Assembly (NCBI RefSeq): GCF_000317105.1
Contig: NC_019693.1
Span: 7,420,501-7,484,500, forward strand
DNA length: 64,000 nt
Direction of reading: 5' to 3'
From: Oscillatoria acuminata PCC 6304
GTDB lineage: Bacteria; Cyanobacteriota; Cyanobacteriia; Cyanobacteriales; Laspinemataceae
Numbering within the stretch: the first letter of the stretch is position 1; each line of letters starts with the position of its first letter. The position numbers were made by a program, and so were the translations under genes. Below the pieces are notes generated by a model. That model was not told where the DNA came from, did not search any database, and saw nothing but the letters and a program-made list of their open reading frames with translations. This document shows, piece after piece, positions 17,928 through 28,533 of this stretch.

Positions 17928-18998
17928 ATGAACTGGTGGAAAAAGTTAAAAAAGAATCCCTTGGCTCGGTTAGGCGCTATTTTGTTATTGGTATTTTACT
18001 TAACGGCGATCGCAGCAGAATTTGTCGCCCCTTATGATGCCTATATTTCTCAGCCGAGTGGGGCGCTGTTGCCACCGACGCAGATTTACTGGCGAAATCA
18101 AACCACCGGGGATTTTATCGGTCCCCATGTTTATCCCACCACCCAAGGGGCGATCGATTTAGAAACGGGCGATCGCGAATTGTTGGTCGATTTTGAGCAA
18201 CCTTCCCGCCTCGGACTCTTTGTCAGAGGACCCGCTTATAAACTCTTTGGATTAATTCCCGGAGACATTCATCTGTTTGGCACCACGGGAACTGCACCCT
18301 TAAACCTGTTGGGGACCGATGATCAAGCGCGGGATCAATTCAGTCGCCTGGTCATGGGGGCGAGAATCAGCTTATTTATTGGCCTAGTCGGGATTTCGAT
18401 TTCCTTTCCCTTGGGGCTGATGGTGGGGGGAATTTCGGGGTATTTTGGTGGCGCATTGGATAGTGTCTTAATGCGCCTCGTCGAAGTGTTGATGACCATT
18501 CCCAGCATTTATCTGTTGGTCACCCTCACCCTAATTTTACCGGCGGGCATCAGCAGCGCCCAACGGTTTATCTTAATTGTGGTGATTACCTCCTTCGTGA
18601 GTTGGTCCGGACTGGCGCGGGTGATTAGAGGTCAAGTGTTGTCGATTAAAGAGCGAGAATTTGTCCAGTCAGCCAAAGCAATGGGAGCCAAACCGCTCTA
18701 TATTATTGTCCGGCACGTCATCCCCCAGACGGCTACCTATACGATTATTGCGGCAACCCTGTCGATTCCTGGGTTTATTGTCGCCGAATCGGTGCTGAGT
18801 CTGATTGGATTAGGAATTCAGCAGCCGGATCCTTCCTGGGGGAATATGCTCTCCCTGTCTACCAATGCCTCAATTTTGGTATTGCAACCTTGGTTAGTTT
18901 GGCCCCCGGCCCTGTTAATTATTTTGACGGTACTGGCGTTTAATCTCCTGGGGGATGGGTTGCGAGATGCCCTTGACCCTCGGAGTGTTCAGCGGTAA
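17928..18998 (+). CDS. ABC transporter permease, DppC/OppC type
   Basis: 356 residues, inner-membrane permease of a peptide/nickel-type (DppC/OppC) importer. An N-terminal membrane helix (LGAILLLVFYLTAIAAEFVA) is followed by a long periplasmic insert (about residues 35-130), then about five helices. The EAA loop that docks the ATPase is visible as EFVQSAKAMGAKPLYIIVRH. The paired permease, ATPases and binding protein are not adjacent, so the transporter is encoded at scattered loci, which is common in cyanobacteria. The C-terminal NLLGDGLRDALDPR is typical of the family. Substrate unknown. Confidence 0.93.
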   Translation: MNWWKKLKKNPLARLGAILLLVFYLTAIAAEFVAPYDAYISQPSGALLPPTQIYWRNQTTGDFIGPHVYPTTQGAIDLETGDRELLVDFEQPSRLGLFVRGPAYKLFGLIPGDIHLFGTTGTAPLNLLGTDDQARDQFSRLVMGARISLFIGLVGISISFPLGLMVGGISGYFGGALDSVLMRLVEVLMTIPSIYLLVTLTLILPAGISSAQRFILIVVITSFVSWSGLARVIRGQVLSIKEREFVQSAKAMGAKPLYIIVRHVIPQTATYTIIAATLSIPGFIVAESVLSLIGLGIQQPDPSWGNMLSLSTNASILVLQPWLVWPPALLIILTVLAFNLLGDGLRDALDPRSVQR

Positions 18999-19040
18999 CG
19001 GGAGTTACAGAGGCTTACAACAGGAGGTTTTTTACGTTTC

Positions 19041-19305
19041 CGGTCCCCTCCCCTTGGCAAGGTCCGGGTTAGGGTGGGGTCCTCTTCGATGCGCGATTCC
19101 CTACGGGATAGCTCCGCTTACCGCCACCGATGCACACTCTTGACGGTTTAAGCGCCTGTATGAAGCCGGTGCCAACGTTTTTCTTCATGAGGTGCGATCG
19201 CGTGAACTCACCACCCACTCATTCCTGTTGAGGTGCGATCGCCCAAGAAGAACCCCACCCTAACCCGGACCTTGCCAAGGGGAGGGGACAAGAGGTGCTC
19301 TTAAG
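19041..19305. repeat. Inverted pair of 'CCCCACCCTAACCC' dispersed repeats
   Basis: This fills most of the 348-base gap between the ABC permease and the AI-2E-type gene. A minus-oriented copy (about 19041-19085) faces a plus-oriented copy (about 19246-19305), each with the CCTTGCCAAGG-type palindrome and GGGGAGGGGA. The same family recurs at about 24150-24430, 58071-58118 and 59029-59106. No gene lies here. Confidence 0.8.
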
Positions 19306-19346
19306 CGTAAAAAACTTACTGTTGTAAGAGTTACAGAGGGGGGGAA

Positions 19347-20474
19347 TCATCGGAGGCGATCGCCCTCAGAAATCCCAGTTTCTGCCGGTAACGCTTGCGG
19401 GGGTTTCTGACTGAGGATATTGTTGAAGAAACTCCCAGTTTGCGGGGGGAGGGTGGGGTCGATCGCAATTTCCACAATACTTTTGATCACCCCAGTCAAG
19501 GGAATCGCCAGAATAATCCCTAAAAATCCCCCAACTTTGCCTCCTAAGAGCAAGGAGGTAAAAATAATCACCGGAGACAATCCGGTGAGACTGCCCATAA
19601 TCCGAGGTCCGATAATATTATCCTTGACTTGCTGCAAGGCGATCGCCACGGCTAAAACTTGCAGGGCCAACCACCAATCAATAAACGCCACAATTAGGAA
19701 CACCGCACCAATTCCCAGGGTCGCCCCCACAAAGGGAATCACTTCCATGACGCCGATAAACACCGCAAATAACAGGAAAAACGGCACCCGTAATGCCCAA
19801 AATGCTGGAGTCAGGGTGACTGCCATAAATAACCCCAGCAGCAATTGTCCTGAGACAAATTTTTGAAGATTTCGCTGCAAAGAGGTGGTGAGTTGGTCCC
19901 GAATATTCGGGGCGAAAATCCAGGTGAGGGTCCGCCACAAACGGTCCCCATCCACGAGCATATAAAATGAGATGACCAGAATCAGGACGCCATCTAAGAA
20001 CCAACTGACGGTTCCCAGGACCAACCCAAACCCTCGGGAGGCGATCGCCTGCACCTGTCCCTGCATCCGTTCCCCAATCTGTTGCTCCAGCAGCCCTACA
20101 TCAAAGGGCAAATTGCGTTCCTCACTCCAAGTTTGGAATCCGGCTAATTGCTCCTGTGCCGATTTGACTAAGTTCGGAAAGTTGTCAATTAATTGCCGAC
20201 CCTGATTAAACACAGGGGGCACCACGGTTAATCCCACTACCAGCACGAGTAACCCCGCCAGCAAATAGACCCCAACCGCCGCGATCCCACGGGGGAGAAA
20301 TTTTTGCAATCGACTCACGGCATAGTTGAGTAAAAACGCAATCAAGCCCGCAGTAATCAGAATTCCGACTGCTTCTCCCACATAACTCAGCGCACTCAGG
20401 GTAGCCCAACCGACCCCTAACATCAGCAGCCAAGTCAATAAAAACTGTTGGAAGGGTGAAAAGACTTGTTTCAT
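19347..20474 (-). CDS. AI-2E family membrane transporter (UPF0118)
   Basis: 375 residues with seven to eight predicted membrane helices in the family layout: two at the N-terminus (FLLTWLLMLGVGWATLSALS; ILITAGLIAFLLNYAV), one near 60-85, a soluble middle (about 90-150), then a C-terminal cluster ending LGIILAIPLTGVIKSIVEIA. The family includes TqsA, proposed to export autoinducer-2, and sodium/proton antiporters; the actual substrate here cannot be read. The C-terminal tail (about 35 residues) is Pro-rich and cytoplasmic. Single gene. Confidence 0.92.
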   Translation of the reverse strand: MKQVFSPFQQFLLTWLLMLGVGWATLSALSYVGEAVGILITAGLIAFLLNYAVSRLQKFLPRGIAAVGVYLLAGLLVLVVGLTVVPPVFNQGRQLIDNFPNLVKSAQEQLAGFQTWSEERNLPFDVGLLEQQIGERMQGQVQAIASRGFGLVLGTVSWFLDGVLILVISFYMLVDGDRLWRTLTWIFAPNIRDQLTTSLQRNLQKFVSGQLLLGLFMAVTLTPAFWALRVPFFLLFAVFIGVMEVIPFVGATLGIGAVFLIVAFIDWWLALQVLAVAIALQQVKDNIIGPRIMGSLTGLSPVIIFTSLLLGGKVGGFLGIILAIPLTGVIKSIVEIAIDPTLPPQTGSFFNNILSQKPPQALPAETGISEGDRLR

Positions 20475-20646
20475 GAATCAAGAGGGGCTTTCAATAGACA
20501 TCTTGCCTGATTATTGTAATCGGGTGAGGCAAAACACCTCATAGAATTCACCGCCTTCCATGACGCCATTGCCTCCGTGAATCGGCTCAACCCCTCCACC
20601 ACTCGCATTTTTGTCAGAGGGGTTGTTTTGTAAGCCTTTCACCGAT

Positions 20647-21492
20647 TTACGCTAACTCCGCTTGGGCGCTTTCATGTTCAACGACAAACACATTCGAGTA
20701 AAGATTGGCAATCACCTGTTTTCCTTCCTGGGTCAGGCTCAGATATTCTAGGGCATCTTTGACGTAAGGGAAAACCCCATTCCAATAAAACTTGGGATAG
20801 TTCTTCCGTAAATCTCCCGGATGTTTATAGCCGAGCACCGCATTCGTGCCGGTTTCTTCAAATTCATAGAACAAAGCCCCGATTTTCTTCAAATAACGCG
20901 GATCGCTGAGTTGTCCGATTAAATCAGCAGCCCGAACCATCCCGGGATAGTTAATCGTATCTTGATGATCCTCGGCTTTGGGGACGGGAAACCGGGTGAG
21001 TTCGATATTGTACTTGATCTGTTCGGCATCAATCAGTGTATGGCCCCCAAACCGTTCGTCAATGAACAGTTTGGCGCGATCGACGTGATACGGCGTCAGT
21101 CCCGCATCGCTGGACCCGGGTTTGAGTTCAATCATTTTCCCATTTTGTCCGGTGGCATACCAGCCATTTTTGTCCTGTCGGCACACGCCCTTGACATAGC
21201 CAATATCATGACAGACCAGGGAGATAATGAAATGAAGCCAACCGTCACAAGACACACCCCCTTCCCGGATATGTTTGCCTCGCATGATTTCCTGCCCCAC
21301 CAAGGTCACTAAAATGGTATGTTCGACATTGTGGTAAAGGGCGTCACTGTTGGCAATATTTTCGAGCGCCATGCTCCCCGCCCAGGCAATAATATCCTCG
21401 TAGTCCGGTTTATATCCTCCGTAGGTTCGGCGGTAGCCTTCCCTCAGCTTTTGCACAAAGTTGTCAATCAGGATTTCAGTGGTATTGAGCAT
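20647..21492 (-). CDS. HD-domain metal-dependent phosphohydrolase
   Basis: 281 residues. HD-type metal ligands are visible as YHNVEHT (53-59) and CHDIGY (94-99), the latter the name-giving His-Asp pair, with HVDRAKLFIDE further on as a likely additional His ligand. This fits the HD/PDEase superfamily hydrolysing a phosphate ester or nucleotide; the substrate is not readable from sequence. Length and architecture (single domain, no GAF or receiver) match a conserved cyanobacterial group. No operon partner. Confidence 0.85.
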   Translation of the reverse strand: MLNTTEILIDNFVQKLREGYRRTYGGYKPDYEDIIAWAGSMALENIANSDALYHNVEHTILVTLVGQEIMRGKHIREGGVSCDGWLHFIISLVCHDIGYVKGVCRQDKNGWYATGQNGKMIELKPGSSDAGLTPYHVDRAKLFIDERFGGHTLIDAEQIKYNIELTRFPVPKAEDHQDTINYPGMVRAADLIGQLSDPRYLKKIGALFYEFEETGTNAVLGYKHPGDLRKNYPKFYWNGVFPYVKDALEYLSLTQEGKQVIANLYSNVFVVEHESAQAELA

Positions 21493-22138
21493 AGTTGGTA
21501 CTCGCGCTTTGCAGAGTTCTATTTTCCCGGGTTTGCAGGAGTTGCAGATGGTTCTTCTTTTTATTTACCCCATCTTTATCTATCTTGTCATCAAACGTTA
21601 CCCGGGTTTTGGCAGAGTTCGGGTCCTATTCTTCTTGTTCTGATCCTCAAAGGGGTAGGCTCTGGATCCATGCCTCCCCGGATGACGGTTCTTTTCAGGC
21701 CGTTCTTCTCCCCATTTCTTTGCTGGGTTCAGATTGTTTGTTTTGGCCTGGACTATTCGATTCCTTAGTTTAGGGTTAGATCGCCCTTCTGTTTGGCTTC
21801 CAGCATTTTTAGAGGGGAAGCGGCTTTTTCCCCTGCCCCAGATCAGGGGGTCAGAGCAATATAAACAGTCAAACTAATTATGATAATTCAATTTTGTTTC
21901 AAGAGCTAGAACCCTTTCCAAGGTTTTAGTGGGAATCGATTTTCAATTCTGGCCTTTTCAACCTTTATTAAATTGCTGATAAATAATTTGCAATATAAAA
22001 GTCTTGGAATAAGGAAGGTTTGTAGTAAAGATGACTTCCCTAAAGAGAACAAATTCTATTAAAATTTAAGAAACGAAACAAATTGCAATGTTTCTTTGCA
22101 AACGCTTAAAATTATTACACTAAAGACTTGGGGGGAAA
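21493..22138. other. Divergent intergenic region
   Basis: 646 bases between the HD gene (minus) and the RND adaptor gene (plus). It should carry both promoters. The half next to the adaptor is AT-rich. Open frames here are short and of low coding quality; none is called. Confidence 0.5.
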
Positions 22139-23992
22139 ATGAGGAAAGGGGCTTTCTCACAAGCGGAGACTGAGGACACAATGGAAAACCCAGGCATTCA
22201 AGACTCACAGAGGTTGTATCAAGAGTCTGATGTTGAATGGGAGAGGGTAGAGGATTCAGAGGAGTCCTCCGGGACGACGGGCCTTGCCGCCCCCCCAAGA
22301 ACGAGCGACTGGAAAAAACTCATAGTAGGGGTGGGGATTGGGGTAGCGATCGCCGTCGGTGGAATGCAGCTATTAAATAATAGACCCCAGGACGAAACGG
22401 CGGAGAATTCTTCGGGAGTGGCGGCAGAAACGCCGAATGCCCAACCCGCTGCCAATCAAACCGTCACCGTGGCGATCGCAGAAAGCGCCCGAGTAGAAAG
22501 GTCCCTAGACACCACCGGAACGGTCCAAGCCTATGACCTTCTGCCCGTACTACCCCAAGCATCCGGCTTGCAAATTCAGCAAGTCTTAGTGGATGAGGGA
22601 GAGGTGGTGGAAGCGGGGCAGGTTTTGGCCATCCTAGATGATGCCGTAGAGCGATCGCAAATCACCGAAGCTGAGGCTCAAATCGACTCAGCCCGATCCA
22701 CTGTAGCAGACCGACAAGCGGCGATCGCCATTGCTGAAGCTGCCGTATCCCAAGCCCTCGCCACCCAATCGGAAGCGGAAGCCGCTGTTGCCACAGCCAT
22801 CGCCGCTAAAGCCGAAGTAGAAGCCGGGGAAGGACAGGTCATGGCGGGCCTAGCCGAAGCCACATCAGGGGTCTCCCAGGCCGTCGCTGCCAAAGCCGAA
22901 GCTGAAGCGGGACTCGAACAAACCCGCGCGAGTCTCGCCCAAGCGCAAGCGGAACTCGCCCAAGCCGAACGAGAACGCGATCGCTATCAACAATTAGCCG
23001 AAGCTGGGGCCGTTTCCACCCAAGAACTGGAAACCCGCAGCACAGCGGCTGAAAACGCCCGAGAACGGGTGCGCGTGGCGGAAGCCAATATTAGAAGTGC
23101 CCAAGCCCGGATTGCCAGCAGTGACGCCAATATTGCCAGTATGAGGTCCCGAGTGGTCAGCGCCAACTCCAACATTGAGATCAGCAAAGCGCGGGTCCAA
23201 AGTGCTGAATCCAACGTGAACAGCGCGCAAGCCCGACTAGAAAGCGCCATTGCCAATGTCCAAATCGCGCGATCGCAACTCGACAGCGCCCGCGCCAATG
23301 CCAACAGTTCCGCCGCCAGCCTCCGCAGTACCCAAGCCCGGGCGCAACAGGTGGAAACCCAACAAGAACGCACCGTGGTCCGCGCCCCGAAAGCAGGAAT
23401 TATCGCCGAAAGAGTGGCCCGAGTTGGGGATGTGACCAGTAATACGAAACAACTGTTTTCGATTATTGCGAATGGCCAACTCGAACTCCAAGTGAGAATT
23501 CCGGAAACTCAATTATCCCAGATCCAAATTGGTGCACCTGTTCAGGTTACCTCCGATGCGGATAGCCGGATTAATGTGGCGGGGACTGTGCGAGAAATTG
23601 CCCCCTTGGTCGATGAAGAAAGCCGTCAGGCAACGGTTAAAGTCAGTTTGCCCTCAGATTCAATTTTGAGACCCGGGATGTTTTTAAGGGCTGGGATTAC
23701 CACCAGTGCAGCGCAAGCGATTACCATTCCGGGGAAAGCCGTATTGCCGCAAGCCGATGGAGGGGCGATCGTCTATCGTTTAGTTGGGCAAGATATCGTG
23801 CAAGCACAGCCGGTAGAAGTGGGTGAGGTGGCTTCGGGGTCCCCCACAGACCTCAGTAGCACCCGAGTGGAAATCAGAAGCGGACTGTCCCTAGGCGATC
23901 GCGTGGTCGTCGAGGGGGCTGCCTATCTCAAAGATGGCGATCGGATTCGCATTGCTGACGATATTAATCCAACTCCCCAGGTTGAGCTTTAG
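22139..23992 (+). CDS. RND efflux periplasmic adaptor (membrane fusion protein)
   Basis: 617 residues, the adaptor linking an inner-membrane RND pump to an outer-membrane channel. A cytoplasmic acidic N-terminus precedes a membrane anchor (about residues 59-80, LIVGVGIGVAIAVGGMQLL). The split lipoyl domain is seen as LPQASGLQIQQVLVDEGEVV (about 138-157) and APKAGIIAERVARVGDVTSN (about 416-435). Between them lies an Ala/Glu/Gln-rich coiled-coil hairpin of about 240 residues, far longer than in AcrA. The beta-barrel and membrane-proximal parts follow. GGGGGA precedes the ATG; a second ATG 42 bases on is possible. The RND pump gene lies 506 bases downstream on the same strand. Confidence 0.93.
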   Translation: MRKGAFSQAETEDTMENPGIQDSQRLYQESDVEWERVEDSEESSGTTGLAAPPRTSDWKKLIVGVGIGVAIAVGGMQLLNNRPQDETAENSSGVAAETPNAQPAANQTVTVAIAESARVERSLDTTGTVQAYDLLPVLPQASGLQIQQVLVDEGEVVEAGQVLAILDDAVERSQITEAEAQIDSARSTVADRQAAIAIAEAAVSQALATQSEAEAAVATAIAAKAEVEAGEGQVMAGLAEATSGVSQAVAAKAEAEAGLEQTRASLAQAQAELAQAERERDRYQQLAEAGAVSTQELETRSTAAENARERVRVAEANIRSAQARIASSDANIASMRSRVVSANSNIEISKARVQSAESNVNSAQARLESAIANVQIARSQLDSARANANSSAASLRSTQARAQQVETQQERTVVRAPKAGIIAERVARVGDVTSNTKQLFSIIANGQLELQVRIPETQLSQIQIGAPVQVTSDADSRINVAGTVREIAPLVDEESRQATVKVSLPSDSILRPGMFLRAGITTSAAQAITIPGKAVLPQADGGAIVYRLVGQDIVQAQPVEVGEVASGSPTDLSSTRVEIRSGLSLGDRVVVEGAAYLKDGDRIRIADDINPTPQVEL

Positions 23993-24117
23993 ATGAGGGG
24001 ATGGGGGGGATGTTCAACATCACGACTTCAGTAGTTTCCATCCCCCGTCTCTCCCCCATCCCCCGTCTGCTTACAAGGATAGGTTTTTTAAGCTCATAGT
24101 GATTTGCCTTACGATTA

Positions 24118-24430
24118 ACTCCACCTCCGGTCGCCTCCCTTTGACAATGAGTGGTTTTGGGTGGGGTCCTCAGTGAAGCGCGATCGCGCTTCACGATGAA
24201 TGGGTGGGTGGAGGGTCATCGCGATCGCGCTTCACGATGAAAGAGGTTGGCACCTGGCTCCATACAGGTACTTAAGCCGTAGAGAGTGCGTGACGTGGCG
24301 ATCGGCCAAGAAGAACCCCACCCTAACCCTCCCCTTGCCAAGGGGAGGGGACCGGAAGTCATTGTCAAGAAGAACCCCACCCTAACCCTCCCCTTGCTAA
24401 GGGGAGGGGACAAGAGGTGCAGTTAAGTGT
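24118..24430. repeat. Tandem 'CCCCACCCTAACCC' dispersed repeats between adaptor and pump genes
   Basis: This fills most of the 506-base gap between the adaptor and pump genes. Two plus-oriented copies (about 24308-24352 and 24368-24412), a partial inverted copy near 24158 and several HIP1-containing segments (GCGATCGCGCTTCACGATGA twice). No gene. The array separates two genes that are normally adjacent. Confidence 0.8.
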
Positions 24431-24498
24431 AAAAAACATCCTCTTGTAAGCCCATCCCCCCCATCCCCAAATCCTCAAACTAAACCCTAGATCCGCTC

Positions 24499-27400
24499 AT
24501 GTCTTTTCACATCTCCACTTGGTCTATCAAAAGCCCCGTTCCCACCTTAGTCCTGTTTCTAATTTTGACAGTGGTGGGCTGGATGAGCTTTGGTCAGTTG
24601 GGTATTGATGAAAATCCCAATATTGATATTCCCATCGTGAGTATTACCGTCACCCAAACCGGTGCAGGACCGACAGAACTAGAAACCCAGGTGACCCGAA
24701 AGGTTGAAGATGCCGTTGCCGGGTTAGGGAATATTGACGAACTGAACTCCACCGTCACCGATGGGATATCCACAACCACCATTAGCTTCATCTTGGGAAC
24801 CGATAGCGATCGCGCCACCAACGATGTTCGGAATGCGATTTCCCAAATTCGCCAAGACTTACCGGCAGATATTAACGACCCCATCGTAAGCCGTCTCGAC
24901 TTCGCCGGGGGGCCCATTCTCACCTACGCCCTGCGGTCCGATCGCCGCAGTGTGGAAGAATTGAGCGATTTAGTCGATCGCCCGATTGCTCGCGCCATTC
25001 TCGCGGTTCCAGGAGTGGCTCAAATCAATCGAATTGGGGGCGTGGACCGCGAAATTCTCATCGAACTCGACCCCGTTCGCATCAAAGCCCTCGGGATTAC
25101 CGCCACCCAAATCAATGACCAAATTCGCAGCTTAAATATCAACCTTCCCGGGGGTCGTTCCCAAGTCGGTGGCAGTGAAAACACCATTCGCACCCTCGGT
25201 TCGGCTCAAACCGTCGAAGCGTTGCGACAGAACCGCATTGTCCTCCCTTCCGGGGAAGCGGTTCCCCTGGAAAGTGTCGCTAATGTCATTGATGGATTCG
25301 CCGAACCCCAACAAAGCGCTCGATTCTGGTCCCCCGAAGGCAGTGCCAGTCCCCAACTCCAAGCAACCAACCCCGGGGAAATTGCCACCCCCGTGGTTGC
25401 CTTTTCCGTGTTGCGGAGTACCGGCAGTACCCTAGTTACAGTGGAGGAAGGGGTCCGCGAAAGCATCCAGCAACTGCAACAAACCCTACCGGATGATCTT
25501 GATTTTGAACTAATTTTTACCCGCGCCAATGAGATTCGGGACTCCTACCAAGCCTCAATTGATGCCTTGGTGATGGGCTGTTTGCTAACAGTTTGCGTAG
25601 TGGGTTTATTCTTATGGGATTGGCGTGCCACATTGATTACTGGGGTGGCGTTACCCCTGTCAATCATTCCCACTTTTATGGTCATGGGATTGCTGGATTA
25701 CACCCTGAATGGGATGACGTTGTTGGCGCTATCTCTAGCGGTGGGAAATTTAGTCGATGATGCAATCTGTATGATTGAAAATATCGACCAACATTTAAAA
25801 ATGGGGAAAAGACCCTATCAAGCTGCAATGGATGCAGCCCAGGAAATTGGGTTAGCGGTGTTAGCAACAACTGCAACGATTGTGGCGGTCTTTTTGCCGG
25901 TGGCATTTATGGGAGGAATTCCCGGTCAGTTTTTCCAACCCTTTGGGGTGACGGTTTCGGTTTCCACTATGTTTTCAACCTTGGTGGCAACCACAATGAC
26001 GCCAATGTTAAGTGCCTATTTGCTCAAAGACAAGCACTCCTCGGGGCAAAAACGGAGAAGTAAGAAGAACCCGATGGGAACGGCATCGGAAAAAATTTCC
26101 AACGCCCCCCGTCGAAAAATTGCGCCCTATCGCACGGCTCTCACTTGGGCGCTAAAGCATCGGGTGATTACGTTGATAATTGCGGTTGCTTTCTTTATTG
26201 GCAGTTTGCAGTTAGTGCCTTATATTCCTACGGGCTTGTTTAATAGTGGGGATACGGGGTTGAGTACGGTAAATGTGGAACTGCCTCCGGGTTCTACTCT
26301 GCGGGAGAGCGATCGCACAGCCCAACGCACCATTGCCTTGTTACAACAACATCCAGCGGTGGGAAGTGTGTTGGCAACGGTGGGTAGTGGGGGTGCATCC
26401 CGAGATTTGAATACTGCAACATTGTATGTAAACTTGTTACCCAAGGACGCCCGGGAGGTTTCCCAACAAGTTTTTGAGCAACAAATGCGGGAAGAGTTTA
26501 CCAAAATTCCCGGTGCAAGGATTAGTTTCCAGTCTGCTGGGGCGGGGGGAAGTACCAAAGATTTATCGATTGTGCTAAAAAGTGAGAACCCGACCGCTTT
26601 GCAAGAGGCGGCAGATACTTTAGAACGACAGATGCGCGAAGTCCCGGGATTGGTAGAGGTGTCTTCCAGTGCATCGGTGGTGAAACCAGAGATTTTGATT
26701 AAACCGGACCCCCAACGGGCAGCCGATTTAGGGGTATCCGTCCAGGCGATCGCCCGGACTGCATCTCTAGCCACTCTGGGGGATAATGAAGCCAATTTAG
26801 CGAAATTTGACCTAAGCGATCGCCAAATTCCGATCCGAGTCTGGTTATCGGAAAGCTATCGGAATAACCTCAAGGCGATCGGTAATCTGGAAATTCCCAG
26901 TCAATCCGGGCGCTTAGTTCCCTTATCGGCAGTAGCGGACATTGTACTCGGCAGTGGTCCTGCCCAAATTGATCGCTATGATCGCGCCCGTCAAGTCTCC
27001 ATTGAAGCCAATTTACAAGGAGTTTCCCTCGGCGATGCTCTCGCACAAGTGGAAGCCCTACCGGGGATGACACTCCCTCCCGGGGTGGAACAACAATCCT
27101 CGGGAGATGCCAAAATTATGCAAGAAATTTTTGGGCGCTTCATCGGGGCATTAGGACTGGCTGTCCTCTCGATTTTTGCCATCTTAGTCCTGTTGTATAA
27201 CAATTTCTTACATCCTGTAACCATTATGGCGGCCCTCCCCCTCTCTATTGGGGGCGCACTTCTCGGACTGATGGTGACCCAAAAGGAATTAGGACTATTT
27301 GCGTTAATTGGGATTGTCATGCTGATGGGATTAGTCACCAAAAACGCCATTCTGTTAGTCGATTGCACCCTCGCCAATCAACAAAATGGAATGCGACAAG

Positions 27401-27720
27401 TTCCAGCCATTATAGAAGCCGGAGTGTCTCGATTACGACCCATTTTCATGACTGCCCTTTCCACGATCGCCGGAATGATGCCGATCGCCCTGGAAATTGG
27501 TGCAGGAGGCGAAGTCCGTTCTCCAATGGCGATCGCAGTCATTGGCGGATTTTCCATCTCTACCCTCTTAACCTTAATCGTCGTCCCCGTATTATTTACC
27601 TACATTGATGGATTCCAAAATTTCCTTAAAAACCTGATTAACGCTAAATCTCGTCACCGTCGCAAGTTAAAAGCCCTCCAAGGCAAAAAGGATAAAATCA
27701 AGGTTCTGGGCTTAAAATAA
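24499..27720 (+). CDS. RND multidrug efflux pump, AcrB/HAE1 type
   Basis: 1073 residues, inner-membrane proton-driven exporter that works as a trimer with the adaptor encoded upstream. Twelve membrane helices in two repeats: the first helix is VLFLILTVVGWMSFG, and TM4 carries the paired proton-relay acids in GNLVDDAICMIENI. The porter domains lie between TM1-2 and TM7-8. A basic linker (KRRSKKNPMG) marks the cytoplasmic centre. The C-terminal tail is Lys-rich (about 30 residues). Probably the same transcription unit as the adaptor, though repeats lie between. The substrate cannot be inferred; the outer-membrane partner is not in the window. Confidence 0.96.
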   Translation: MSFHISTWSIKSPVPTLVLFLILTVVGWMSFGQLGIDENPNIDIPIVSITVTQTGAGPTELETQVTRKVEDAVAGLGNIDELNSTVTDGISTTTISFILGTDSDRATNDVRNAISQIRQDLPADINDPIVSRLDFAGGPILTYALRSDRRSVEELSDLVDRPIARAILAVPGVAQINRIGGVDREILIELDPVRIKALGITATQINDQIRSLNINLPGGRSQVGGSENTIRTLGSAQTVEALRQNRIVLPSGEAVPLESVANVIDGFAEPQQSARFWSPEGSASPQLQATNPGEIATPVVAFSVLRSTGSTLVTVEEGVRESIQQLQQTLPDDLDFELIFTRANEIRDSYQASIDALVMGCLLTVCVVGLFLWDWRATLITGVALPLSIIPTFMVMGLLDYTLNGMTLLALSLAVGNLVDDAICMIENIDQHLKMGKRPYQAAMDAAQEIGLAVLATTATIVAVFLPVAFMGGIPGQFFQPFGVTVSVSTMFSTLVATTMTPMLSAYLLKDKHSSGQKRRSKKNPMGTASEKISNAPRRKIAPYRTALTWALKHRVITLIIAVAFFIGSLQLVPYIPTGLFNSGDTGLSTVNVELPPGSTLRESDRTAQRTIALLQQHPAVGSVLATVGSGGASRDLNTATLYVNLLPKDAREVSQQVFEQQMREEFTKIPGARISFQSAGAGGSTKDLSIVLKSENPTALQEAADTLERQMREVPGLVEVSSSASVVKPEILIKPDPQRAADLGVSVQAIARTASLATLGDNEANLAKFDLSDRQIPIRVWLSESYRNNLKAIGNLEIPSQSGRLVPLSAVADIVLGSGPAQIDRYDRARQVSIEANLQGVSLGDALAQVEALPGMTLPPGVEQQSSGDAKIMQEIFGRFIGALGLAVLSIFAILVLLYNNFLHPVTIMAALPLSIGGALLGLMVTQKELGLFALIGIVMLMGLVTKNAILLVDCTLANQQNGMRQVPAIIEAGVSRLRPIFMTALSTIAGMMPIALEIGAGGEVRSPMAIAVIGGFSISTLLTLIVVPVLFTYIDGFQNFLKNLINAKSRHRRKLKALQGKKDKIKVLGLK

Positions 27721-27763
27721 CGGCCTATTCAGGGATAGAAAGAAAGCAATCCTGGCGTAAAAA

Positions 27764-27863
27764 CCTAGCCCTGTCAAGGTGATCAATTTCATGACGAAAA
27801 ATCAGGGTTTCTTGGACAGGCGATCACTCTCGCGCCCCTACAAGAGGTAAATTTCATGACGAA
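27764..27863. repeat. 'CCTAGCCCTGTCAAGGTG' dispersed repeat, 5' part, interrupted by a group II intron
   Basis: Copy of the GTAGGGGCG hairpin family. It includes an uninterrupted version of the intron target (27785-27814) and then a second one cut at 27863 by the intron; its remainder resumes at 30387. Confidence 0.85.
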
Positions 27864-28533
27864 GTGCGAAACGTTTGGGAGTGAAATAAGGCTGAAATGC
27901 CTGAAATAACCCCCAGTGAGGCTTTAACCCCCCTTGGGTTAGATAAAGGGACTCGTCCCAGATGACCTCATAACTGTCTATGCGTGTCCAAATGAGTTAC
28001 CAATTTGGTACTCAAGGTAGGACGGCACAGGGTTCTGATGAGTAGTGCAATAATTTGTTGGCAACACTTTTCAGGTGCAACGGCGATAGCCACCCCCAGT
28101 TTTAGGAGTCACGACCCTAGGATTGAAGCGGGGAACGGAAGGCTCTAAGAGGTAGCCCAACACCACAATAGAGACCACTGCCAATCGCTCATGGCTAAGG
28201 AAACTGAATGTCCGGCTTGAACTCTCGTAAAAAATGAGCAGTGAAATGGGATGAAACACTGCATCCAAAAAGGATACGTGGAAAGGTAGAGGCTTTTCGT
28301 ATTCCTCTACACAAACCCTCAATTCCACCGGGAGATAGGACAAGCCTAAAAGCGAATCACCCACATAGACGGAACGTTATAACCCCTCAGATGCTCTTAG
28401 TAATTGGTCGATTACCTAAGTAGTGATAAGTGTAAGCGTCAGCACTGAGGGGGTGAGATGTAACCCGAAGCAAAACGCCATTCGGTAATGGAATGGATAG
28501 GCTAACAGGTTACGGTTTAGATGCAAGGAAAGG

